A stretch of 64,000 bases of DNA from Fermentimonas sp. Lineage in GTDB: Bacteria > Bacteroidota > Bacteroidia > Bacteroidales > Dysgonomonadaceae. Both the position numbers and the translations under genes were made by a program. Positions 1 to 8,129 of the stretch are shown one piece after another. Location of the stretch: the NCBI GenBank assembly GCA_015478775.1, contig JADMKP010000012.1, positions 62,001 through 126,000 of the forward strand. Reading direction: 5' to 3'. The notes beneath the pieces were generated by a model, which was given only the letters and a program-made list of their open reading frames with translations, was not told the origin of the DNA and did not search any database. Position 1 is the stretch's first letter; each line of letters starts with the position of its first letter.

Positions 1-961
1 CCGATGAGACAATACCCCAAGCGCCAAGTTGATTATTAACTTTAATATCTAATTCATCAGGAACAACTCCATCTTCACCCAATACTGGCCACTTATCAAC
101 CCATTTCATTGGCACTAGGTATGGTATTCTACCTACTGATCCATAATCTCTAAACATATATGCATACCAACCACCCTCTGGGGTATCAATAATACTACCT
201 TGGGCAATTCCTCTGTCTCTAAGTACTACCTTTCCTTCATACGGTCCTCTGATATCTTTTGCACGATGTACAATTACAGTTCTCATATCATTAGGAGGCC
301 AAGTTATATTAAATATATAATAATAGCCGTTGTGTTTTACCATTTGAGATCCCTCTGCAGGTAACATTATTCTTTCTGAAGCAACTTTACTTGCATTTTC
401 GATTATGACTTCGTGTTTGGTTCCTTCTTTAATACCTGTAAGATCTGATTTTAATTCAACTAATGTTATATTTCCTGCGCCATAAATCATATATGTTTTC
501 CCATCATCATCAAAGAAAAGTGTGTGATCATGAAGAACTGGTTCAAAAGTTATCTCTTCCCACTTTCCATTCTCAATATTATCAGTTTTAAAAATATGAG
601 TTTTACCTGATGTGGCAGAGAAAGTAGATACATAAAAAATATCGTTGTGGTAACGAATACTACTAGCCCAAGAACCTGCACCATATGCGTTGTTTCCATT
701 CTCAAGACGTAACTTTTCATTATCAGCTAAAGTGTCATAAGTATAACTTACCATTCTCCAATTAATCAAATCTTTTGATTTCATAATGGGGAGTCCAGGG
801 CTCATATGCATTGTAGTACTACTCATATAGTAGGTGTCACCTACACGAACCATTGCAACATCTGGTACATCAGCCCAGATAATTGGATTTTTTGCTTTGT
901 TTTGGCTGAAGCCAGAGATGATGAATATCATCAAAAAAAGAATAACTATTAATCGTTTCAT
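1..961 (-). CDS. GH43 glycoside hydrolase, 3' end cut by window edge
   Basis: This is a partial gene: it starts at the ATG at 961-959 and stays open to base 1, giving about 320 residues. The start is followed by a hydrophobic signal peptide (MKRLIVILFLMIFIISG). The first half reads as a GH43 five-bladed propeller. WADVPDVAMVRVGDTYYMSS holds the likely general-base Asp, HDHTLFFDDDGKTY the pKa-modulating Asp, and PAEGSQMVKHNGYYYIF the general-acid Glu. The spacing and the SSTTMHMSPG stretch suggest the beta-xylosidase / alpha-L-arabinofuranosidase branch (possibly GH43_12), which is inferred from memory of the family. It is the last gene seen in the xus operon, 56 bases after the GH5 gene. It probably removes xylose or arabinose from oligomers in the periplasm or at the cell surface. 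Confidence 0.85.
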   Translation of the reverse strand, partial: MKRLIVILFLMIFIISGFSQNKAKNPIIWADVPDVAMVRVGDTYYMSSTTMHMSPGLPIMKSKDLINWRMVSYTYDTLADNEKLRLENGNNAYGAGSWASSIRYHNDIFYVSTFSATSGKTHIFKTDNIENGKWEEITFEPVLHDHTLFFDDDGKTYMIYGAGNITLVELKSDLTGIKEGTKHEVIIENASKVASERIMLPAEGSQMVKHNGYYYIFNITWPPNDMRTVIVHRAKDIRGPYEGKVVLRDRGIAQGSIIDTPEGGWYAYMFRDYGSVGRIPYLVPMKWVDKWPVLGEDGVVPDELDIKVNNQLGAWGIVSS

Positions 962-1017
962 ATTTATTATTTAATAATGATTGACACTTTAAATACTTTT
1001 TATACGTGATATATTTT

Positions 1018-2973
1018 TTAGAGTGTATTAGTTAAATAGATATTTTTTATAATAATAGGTTTACTTCCTAGTGACCAGAATCCCATAATATATATATGAG
1101 AGGGGTCTATCTTTACAATATTATCACTTTTAAACATGTTGTGGAGATCAATTTCTATCCTACGCTCACTCTTAAAATCATACTCTGCAGCACCTGACCA
1201 ATAATTGTTTTCATCAAACAATCTGAAAGAAACACTTGAATCATTTTCATTACCTAATTCTACAATCAGGTATTTATATGCAGATAGATTAACCCCATTA
1301 CCATATTGCCATCCACCAAATCCATATTGTCCTGTTATCAATGTTTTGGTATTCTCATCAAACGAACCTTTTTCCCATATTGAAGGATTAAACATTTCAT
1401 CGGTAAGAGGAAATGTAGTTGATTTAACTTTAAATGTAATCTCTGAATTACTATCATCTGATAAACTATATGAGACAGTTACTACTGCTTCACCATCTTT
1501 TAATGAGCTCATCCTACCGCCCTTATCAATTGTAATGATTGAATTATCAGAAATGTCAAATTCTGAATCAGCTGTTACATATCTAGATGAACCGTCAGAA
1601 AAATGTGCTTGTACAATTAAATTTCTTGCATCACCGGTCAATATTTGAACATGATTGTCTATACCTAAAATAGATATTTTATCGAGTTTGGATTCATTTA
1701 CATCAATACCTGTTGCATATTCATTATACCATTGATAGGTGGGCCATGGGCAAGCCTCTGGGTCGTTAAGAAAAGTATATTCTGCAGGTATGCCTTCAAC
1801 ATTTTTAAATGCAGCTAAGTGATGACATTCCGTAAAGATTAGCCAGCTAACATTTCCTGTGATGTCTGCAATATATTTGAAATTTGCACCAAAACCGGGT
1901 CCACCTACTACTCCAGTAAAACTCTTGCCCCATGAAGAATTGTATTTTTTAGGAGCCCAGTCCATTTCAGTAACCATAATAGGGGCAAAATCTGATACTG
2001 GCTTAACTTGCGCATCCCATCCACGTTGAAAGCTCTCATATCCTCCACCCATTTCTCCACCCAATTCAGGGCTCGCCTCTTCAGTGTCACTCCCATACCA
2101 TCCAGGGTAAGCATGTACTGCATAACCAATATTAGGACCTTCAACAGGATTATTTGCAAAACCTCTAAATGAAGATTGATATGCTAACCCAGGTACCCAA
2201 ATTATATTATTGGAGTTAGCTCTTATCTTGTCAACTATGCTTTGGCATAATTTTTTCATTTCATCAAAATGTCCTTGACCACTACTTGCATAATCACCAT
2301 TTGGACCCTTGATATTTATAGGTTCATTTGCTAACTCAAACATAATATCTGAATTATTCTTTATTTTTGGGTGTTTAGATACTATATCCCAGACTTGCTC
2401 TAGAAATTTATTGTAATCGTCACCTACAGCAATTCTTTCTGGACTAACTCCTGGAGGACGAAAAACAACATATAAACCTTTACTAATAGCATGTTCTGCC
2501 ATCGGAACAAATACCTCATCCAAATATTTTTTAAATCTTGTTTGAGAAAAAGTTTCATGCCCTTCGTATCGTAAAGGTTCTACGTTTAAGGTATTACTCC
2601 AATATGGGTCCATATGCATTCTTACAAAATTCATTTTCCATCCAGCAGACATTATCTCATTTATCATCCTTTTATTATAACTGAGACAACCTGCAACATT
2701 GTAATTATTCCATGCATTTTGATTAAAGAATGGACTATATGTTTGAGCAAAACCGTGAAGATTTACAATCTCACCAGCTTCATTTTTTAAATACCTTCCA
2801 ACTACATTAAGCTTAGGCAGTTTTGATTCATCAATATCTACAATAGGCGGTTCAACTACTTCTTCCTTTTCTTCCTCTGGTACCAGTTTATCTGGTATTT
2901 CAGGTAAAGGAGACTCTGAACACGACATTAAAAACAGATTAATTATGATAAAAATAGAAAAAATATACTTCAT
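1018..2973 (-). CDS. GH5 endo-glycanase lipoprotein with Big_2-like and CBM-like C-terminal domains
   Basis: A signal peptide ends in a lipobox (FLMSC), so this is probably a surface lipoprotein, followed by a Glu/Pro-rich spacer. Residues of about 55-410 form a GH5 (clan A) barrel, with the acid/base Glu in FELANEPINIKG and the nucleophile Glu in VTEMDW. About 430-510 looks like a bacterial Ig-like (Big_2) domain (TVSYS end, GDARNLIVQAHFSDGSS). The last ~130 residues look like a beta-sandwich carbohydrate-binding domain. Its position directly after the GH10 xylanase suggests a xylan backbone endo-enzyme, possibly GH5_21, but the subfamily cannot be fixed by eye and other beta-glycans remain possible. 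The ATG at 2973 is preferred over an upstream GTG at 2979 because the signal peptide begins there. Confidence 0.85.
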   Translation of the reverse strand: MKYIFSIFIIINLFLMSCSESPLPEIPDKLVPEEEKEEVVEPPIVDIDESKLPKLNVVGRYLKNEAGEIVNLHGFAQTYSPFFNQNAWNNYNVAGCLSYNKRMINEIMSAGWKMNFVRMHMDPYWSNTLNVEPLRYEGHETFSQTRFKKYLDEVFVPMAEHAISKGLYVVFRPPGVSPERIAVGDDYNKFLEQVWDIVSKHPKIKNNSDIMFELANEPINIKGPNGDYASSGQGHFDEMKKLCQSIVDKIRANSNNIIWVPGLAYQSSFRGFANNPVEGPNIGYAVHAYPGWYGSDTEEASPELGGEMGGGYESFQRGWDAQVKPVSDFAPIMVTEMDWAPKKYNSSWGKSFTGVVGGPGFGANFKYIADITGNVSWLIFTECHHLAAFKNVEGIPAEYTFLNDPEACPWPTYQWYNEYATGIDVNESKLDKISILGIDNHVQILTGDARNLIVQAHFSDGSSRYVTADSEFDISDNSIITIDKGGRMSSLKDGEAVVTVSYSLSDDSNSEITFKVKSTTFPLTDEMFNPSIWEKGSFDENTKTLITGQYGFGGWQYGNGVNLSAYKYLIVELGNENDSSVSFRLFDENNYWSGAAEYDFKSERRIEIDLHNMFKSDNIVKIDPSHIYIMGFWSLGSKPIIIKNIYLTNTL

Positions 2974-2997
2974 AACCACTTTACGGTAAGTAAATAG

Positions 2998-3037
2998 TAA
3001 AAAAAAGAGGCAGGATATTTGTTCTCCGGCCTCTTTT
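2998..3037 (-). terminator. Terminator between the GH10 xylanase and GH5 genes
   Basis: An inverted repeat, AAAAGAGGC (3003-3011) with GCCTCTTTT (3029-3037), has a 17-base loop and is followed on the minus strand by a T run. It lies in the 79-base gap after the GH10 stop. It probably ends or attenuates the xusA-to-xylanase transcript before the GH5 and GH43 genes. Confidence 0.7.
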
Positions 3038-3052
3038 CTAGTAAATTAAAAG

Positions 3053-5236
3053 TTAATTACCCGACAACCCATCTGCAAAACCTGCATATGTATGTTTGCG
3101 TGTACTAAACTTTTCAGTCCATAATCCTACTGGCTCACCACCTCTCCAAGAAGAATCTGCTGGGCTGTCTGTAGGACACCAATGCGTAATTCCTGCTTGT
3201 TGGCTAGCCGGAATAATTTCAAGATATTTCTGAACAATAAACTTATAGTAATCACTCATTGCTTGAAGCTGTTCATCTGTAGCATTAACAGTAAGTACCT
3301 TATCACTGTTCTCGTCTACAAGTCCCATGTCAAGTTCTGTTACAACTACTAATTTACCTGTAGCAGCCATCAGTTCGAACATTTTTACAACATGAGCTTC
3401 TTTGCTTGCTTGAATATCAGGATTCATATAGTATGAAACGTGCATTTGAGTTCCAATACCATCAATAACGGTCTCACCATCCTCTTCCCAATGTTCAATC
3501 CATTTAATCAAACTCTTCAGTTTTTGATTATCATCCCAGTCAGATTCTAAGTTGAAGTCGTTAACAAACAACTTAATTCCAGCAGGACCATATTGACGAG
3601 CAAACTTTACTGCAAGGCGTACATACTCATCACCAAGGTAATCACCCCAGTAAAAATCGTTTGCCAATTCAGTTTCACTTGCATGCTCAGCTGATCTTAG
3701 GTCGTATTTTCCATCACCATCTTTGTCTTCGCCAATAAGAGCTTCATTAACCACATCCCATGCTAGAACATAGCCATCTGCAGCAGTCATCATACCTTGT
3801 ATCCATTGATCCAGTGCATAAGTAAGCGTATCGGCTTTCTCTTGTGGAGTAAGTGGAATTTTGTTGCCAGTTTCTTCAGTTTCCCAAACGATATTTGCAA
3901 AGTAGTAAGTTACCGCATCAGTACTAACATTAAGGTTGAAAGCGATACTTTTCATACCTGCACCCTCACCCGGAATAGAACCAGTGGTTTCATAATGTTG
4001 CCATTCAGTAGTGAATTGAGGATTAGAAGGTAACATAGCATAGTGCATGTATGCGCCAGGATCTCCGTGAGCCTGAGATTCAACATTGGCATTAGCAGAA
4101 GCTTTATACCAGAAAGAAATTCTATACTTCTCACCACCTTCCCATGCTTTATCAGGTGTATAAATAAAGAACTGAGTATCCCATGCGTTTTCAGGATTAG
4201 CAATAGAATTGATCTTGATAGCGTTCATTCCATCAGGCCCTTCGCCTTCAAGGATTACACCAGAAACATCAGCCTTGCCTTTTTCACGAACAACGAAATT
4301 GTCCATCGAACCTCCTACTAGCATCTCACTGTTCTCAAGCTGGTTTACGTAAAAAGAAACAGAAGGAGCCTCTGAATGACTTACACGTACCCATTGAACT
4401 TCAATTTCCCCGTCGAAAGTACCCGGTTGAAATACAACAAACGAAGACTCAGTAGTGATTGTGTTGAATGTAACAAATTGTTCTTCCCAATCAGTGCTAA
4501 CTGAGATTTGCTTTTCGGTAGTAGCTCCCCAGTTGCCCATCTGTACGTTAAAGGCACCTTCTTTAGAAGCTCTAATCATGGCAGTTACTTTGTATTCCTT
4601 GATTGGATCAGTAGTAACTCCATCAACAACAAAATATTGATACCACTCACCGGGAAAGTTGCTCACAAGAACTCCATCTATAATTTCAGGCTCATAGCCC
4701 ATTACATAAAATGGAAATGAACTCATAGTCGAAAAATCAGTAGTCTTATCTACTACATCAAGCTTTGCATCAGGATCAATTTCTATCTCCCTATCGTCAA
4801 TTATTTTCTCGAGATATTTCTTATTCTGTTGAGCGTGCCAAAGAAGAGTATGACCATATATTTCAGTGTCTGCAGCTTTAGCGGCAGTAATAAATTGAAC
4901 AACCGGTCCAAAATTCATAGTGCCATCATCACCAACAATTGAGCCGTATTTCATTGCATTACCTGCAGTAACACGGTCAAAATTAGAATTAATAGCACGA
5001 TAAGTCAAGCCCTGACTTACATAGTCACTTGCGGTTACACCCGCTCCAAGTTTGAAATTTGGACCTGCGGAGTTGCTAATATATGTTTTTAGGACATCAT
5101 AGTCATTTAGGTATTCCTTTTGTGCAACTGATTCCGGTTTTTCAACATTAAACAGTTGAGTGGTATCATCTACACATGAAAAGGATAAAGCCAAGAACAG
5201 TAAGATTGTCCCTAAAATATTTATTTTGTGTTTCAT
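3053..5236 (-). CDS. GH10 endo-1,4-beta-xylanase lipoprotein with two CBMs inserted in the catalytic domain
   Basis: This 727-residue protein starts with a lipoprotein signal peptide (LALSFSC). The GH10 barrel is split. The N-terminal part runs to about residue 147 (YGHTLLWHAQQNKKYLEK). It resumes near 460 with WDVVNEALIG (acid/base Glu) and VVTELDMGL (nucleophile Glu). The ~310-residue insert holds two beta-sandwich modules of the CBM4/9 kind, at about 165-300 and 305-455. This split layout is known for the outer-membrane xylanases of Prevotella bryantii (Xyn10C) and Bacteroides intestinalis (Xyn10A), which follow xusE in their xylan clusters, exactly as here. It should cut xylan at the cell surface to feed the neighbouring SusC/SusD pairs. 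The gap to xusE is 27 bases and the two are probably co-transcribed. Confidence 0.95.
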   Translation of the reverse strand: MKHKINILGTILLFLALSFSCVDDTTQLFNVEKPESVAQKEYLNDYDVLKTYISNSAGPNFKLGAGVTASDYVSQGLTYRAINSNFDRVTAGNAMKYGSIVGDDGTMNFGPVVQFITAAKAADTEIYGHTLLWHAQQNKKYLEKIIDDREIEIDPDAKLDVVDKTTDFSTMSSFPFYVMGYEPEIIDGVLVSNFPGEWYQYFVVDGVTTDPIKEYKVTAMIRASKEGAFNVQMGNWGATTEKQISVSTDWEEQFVTFNTITTESSFVVFQPGTFDGEIEVQWVRVSHSEAPSVSFYVNQLENSEMLVGGSMDNFVVREKGKADVSGVILEGEGPDGMNAIKINSIANPENAWDTQFFIYTPDKAWEGGEKYRISFWYKASANANVESQAHGDPGAYMHYAMLPSNPQFTTEWQHYETTGSIPGEGAGMKSIAFNLNVSTDAVTYYFANIVWETEETGNKIPLTPQEKADTLTYALDQWIQGMMTAADGYVLAWDVVNEALIGEDKDGDGKYDLRSAEHASETELANDFYWGDYLGDEYVRLAVKFARQYGPAGIKLFVNDFNLESDWDDNQKLKSLIKWIEHWEEDGETVIDGIGTQMHVSYYMNPDIQASKEAHVVKMFELMAATGKLVVVTELDMGLVDENSDKVLTVNATDEQLQAMSDYYKFIVQKYLEIIPASQQAGITHWCPTDSPADSSWRGGEPVGLWTEKFSTRKHTYAGFADGLSGN

Positions 5237-5263
5237 ATTTCAAAATAATTTAATTTGGTTACA

Positions 5264-6289
5264 TTAATCTTGTAAAGCAGTAGAAAACCACTCTGCTTTC
5301 ACACCTCTATCTCTAACCACTAAAGTGTCAGTGACAGCAAACTGTACATCACCATAATCTATGGTGTATTGTAAATAAAGAGCATCACGATCCTTATTTC
5401 CCCAGCTATTCTTGTCTCCTTTTGGAACAAATTTTCCAGTTCCGGAAACACTTACTCCTGAGGTTTCAGTTGTAATAGTGCAATTATCCTGATTGTCAAA
5501 ATTCAATAATAGAGTACTATTACGTGCAAGATCTGCCATGTCTCTCGATTGATGTTCCCAAACAATAGTATTTAATGTCCTTGTAGTAATATTTGTAATC
5601 TCTTCATTTTTCTCAATAAATTCAGTATTACGATTAATAGTACCACTCTGTGCACCTGTAATTACATCTTTTCCTCTGCGCAGGTAATTAGCATCATACT
5701 TATTTATATACTTCACTGCATAAAGAATATAATCTTTAGGAGCTACGTCCCAATCATCAGAAACACCTCTTCTAGGATTATCAACCAATGGAATACCCGA
5801 AAGAATACTGTCAGCATTAACTACACTTGTCATGACTACAGGTATAACATAATTTGCTTCAAGAGCTAAAGGATCATTGAAGAATGCGTCAGTATATTGA
5901 ACAGTAACACCCCCTAATATTTCTCCTTTTTTAATTACAATTTTATCAGCAGATAAAGAATAATAGTTAGCAGGCATTGGAATAACTTCTCTTCCGTCTT
6001 CAAACATAAGATCATTACAAAGTGAATTTTCAACTTTGATTCCTATTTCAATATCACTATTGTTATTATATACACCACCCACAGTAGCCATAATTTGACT
6101 TTGATAATTGTTATCCATGGATGTGTCAAATATATCTTCTCCGAGTGTTAAGGTTCGGATAGGACTTTGATAAGCAAAATATACTGCCGAGTATTCATAG
6201 TCGGGGAATTCCCAGTCACTGTTTTCACAGGAAGAGAATACTCCAGTTAAAGTTGCTATCAGAATTGATATTAGTAGTATCTTTTTCAT
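5264..6289 (-). CDS. xusE: XusE-like surface lipoprotein (DUF1735 type)
   Basis: This 341-residue protein has a signal peptide with lipobox (TGVFSSC). The N-terminal half resembles DUF1735/BT_3987-like modules of PUL surface proteins (VYFAYQSPIRTLTLGED, PANYYSLSADKIVIKKGE, NYVIPVVMTSV). The C-terminal half carries the RRGVSDDWDVAPKDYILYAVKYINKYD signature area typical of DUF5627. Its position between xusD and the GH10 xylanase matches xusE of xylan clusters, where it is thought to help bind xylan at the cell surface. It has no catalytic motif. The ATG at 6289 (MKKILLIS) was chosen because it opens the signal peptide; an upstream in-frame ATG at 6325 would run into xusD. Confidence 0.85.
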   Translation of the reverse strand: MKKILLISILIATLTGVFSSCENSDWEFPDYEYSAVYFAYQSPIRTLTLGEDIFDTSMDNNYQSQIMATVGGVYNNNSDIEIGIKVENSLCNDLMFEDGREVIPMPANYYSLSADKIVIKKGEILGGVTVQYTDAFFNDPLALEANYVIPVVMTSVVNADSILSGIPLVDNPRRGVSDDWDVAPKDYILYAVKYINKYDANYLRRGKDVITGAQSGTINRNTEFIEKNEEITNITTRTLNTIVWEHQSRDMADLARNSTLLLNFDNQDNCTITTETSGVSVSGTGKFVPKGDKNSWGNKDRDALYLQYTIDYGDVQFAVTDTLVVRDRGVKAEWFSTALQD

Positions 6290-6318
6290 TTTTGTTTTTG
6301 TTAATAGTTCAAATATGT

Positions 6319-8100
6319 TTACCATCCTTTATTCTGAAGGAGATTATCAAATTTAATAACTTCTCCGTAAGGTATTGGTCCATAATACATATAATCTTGA
6401 TATGCACGTCTTTCGACAGATTCAAGAACTGTATAATCACCACTTTCAATTCTCATACCTTTTGCAGGTTCAGTAATATCGTTTTTCCATCTTCTAAGAT
6501 CCCAGAAACGGAATCCTTCAAAACATAGTTCTAGGCGTCTTTCATTTTGAATAAGTTCACGCATTTTATCTTTATCTGCTTTAACTGATTCTAAATATGG
6601 GTCATTTGTAACAATGCCTGCTCTCTGGCGTATTGCTTTAACTACGTCGTAAGCAGAATAACCATGACTGCCTGTTCCACTTGGTCCCCAAGCTTCATTC
6701 GCAGCTTCAGCGTAACCAAGGAAAATCTCAGTATATCTAATGAATGGTTTGTAATGATATGCTTGAGTCTCCGAACTTGGGTTAGCATTTACAGATTGAA
6801 CCAATAACTTTTTCAAATAATATCCTGTTCTAGTTGATGTCTCAACTCTGTTCAGAGCATTGTTATCACCTCCGTCCGCAGCTGTAGTAATCACAGTATT
6901 TTGCGGTCCAGCCTGACTTCCATTACGAATAATATAAAGATCAAGTCTTGGATCTCTACCTGAGTATGGATTATCAGCATTGTATCCACTTGCAGGATCT
7001 GTAATGGGATAGCCATTTGCCATAGGGAAAGCATCAACAAGATTTTGAGTAGGATTTACTCTACCACTTCCATATAAAGTAGGAGGGTAATTATCTCTTT
7101 CAAGATTAAGGTTCTGCTCTTTATTTCCTCTCCATAGCATTTCTTTAGGATTTACACCAGCAGGTAGATTTTGAATATCCGTGCTACTTGCATACCATTT
7201 ATTCCCTTTAGGGTCTAATTCTGTAAGAGGATTGCTTCCAAGTGCACTTAGTACTTCTGCCATATTGTTTGCAGCTTGTTCCCATGTAACATTTGTGCCT
7301 TCACTGTATGCTGGACTGGCAGCTAAAAGCGCTGCCTGAGCACGAATTGCTTTAGCAATACGTGAACTCATTCTGTTTTTTCCAGTATCACCAAATACTC
7401 GTGAATATTGTCCTGCTGTAACACCCTTAGCACGATATTTTTCGGGTACCTGATTGTTGTTACTAATTTCACCGTATTCTGCTGGTAAAAGAAGTAAAGC
7501 GGAATCCACATCTGCATAAAGTTGATCTATACATTCTTGGAATGTATTTCTTGGAAGATTAAAATCAGAGTTAAGATCTTCCGGTTCTCTAATAATTGGA
7601 ATACCTAGTAATTCTCCATCTTCAGACCATCCCCCATGATTGAGTAATAGATGGTACATATATAAAGCACGCATTCCAAATGCATCACCCTTCATTCTAT
7701 CTCTAAACATTTCAGCAGCTAAGGGATCTTCAGCCCAATTAACATTGTCAGCAATAAAAAGGAATTGATTTAGATATTGCCAAGATGCACGAAGGTATTG
7801 CCATCTGTCCATAGGGTTATTATTAGCTCTCCATGATCCAGTAGCCATAAGTCTGTATCCGTTATTTGGGTCATTAGATACTGCATCGTCAGTTGCTACA
7901 TCATTAAATGACCATGAACCTAGCGGATTGCTTATATAAGCATGACCTAATAAACCTGTTGCCCACGATGGCATACCGTAAAGGTCATCATTCTCTTTAT
8001 GATTTTCCACTGCCGGTTCAAACATGTCCTCGCACCCGTTCATAATAAGCAAAAACAGTGCAAACAGTGTAATAATTGATATTTTATTTTTAATCTTCAT
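6319..8100 (-). CDS. xusD: SusD/RagB outer-membrane glycan-binding lipoprotein (second pair)
   Basis: A SusD-family lipoprotein of 593 residues with lipobox LIMNGCEDMFEP. It shows the usual TPR-rich body and the C-terminal signature ELIQNERRLELCFEGFRFWDLRRWK. SusD proteins sit over their SusC channel and capture oligosaccharides. It follows the second SusC gene by 29 bases in the order known for xus clusters (xusA-xusB-xusC-xusD-xusE). The start at 8100 (MKIKNKISII) was taken rather than an in-frame ATG at 8130, because the longer form would overlap the SusC stop codon and bury the signal peptide. The precise glycan is inferred from context. Confidence 0.93.
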   Translation of the reverse strand: MKIKNKISIITLFALFLLIMNGCEDMFEPAVENHKENDDLYGMPSWATGLLGHAYISNPLGSWSFNDVATDDAVSNDPNNGYRLMATGSWRANNNPMDRWQYLRASWQYLNQFLFIADNVNWAEDPLAAEMFRDRMKGDAFGMRALYMYHLLLNHGGWSEDGELLGIPIIREPEDLNSDFNLPRNTFQECIDQLYADVDSALLLLPAEYGEISNNNQVPEKYRAKGVTAGQYSRVFGDTGKNRMSSRIAKAIRAQAALLAASPAYSEGTNVTWEQAANNMAEVLSALGSNPLTELDPKGNKWYASSTDIQNLPAGVNPKEMLWRGNKEQNLNLERDNYPPTLYGSGRVNPTQNLVDAFPMANGYPITDPASGYNADNPYSGRDPRLDLYIIRNGSQAGPQNTVITTAADGGDNNALNRVETSTRTGYYLKKLLVQSVNANPSSETQAYHYKPFIRYTEIFLGYAEAANEAWGPSGTGSHGYSAYDVVKAIRQRAGIVTNDPYLESVKADKDKMRELIQNERRLELCFEGFRFWDLRRWKNDITEPAKGMRIESGDYTVLESVERRAYQDYMYYGPIPYGEVIKFDNLLQNKGW

Positions 8101-8129
8101 AATGAATATATTTTTTCTGATTAACATCA

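Noticed and set aside
1205-1648. 147-residue open frame on the plus strand
   Set aside because: It lies fully antisense to the GH5 gene, which has clear family motifs; the translation has no recognisable domain.
2974-2979. Upstream GTG start for the GH5 gene
   Set aside because: The ATG two codons later gives the same signal peptide and is the more usual start.
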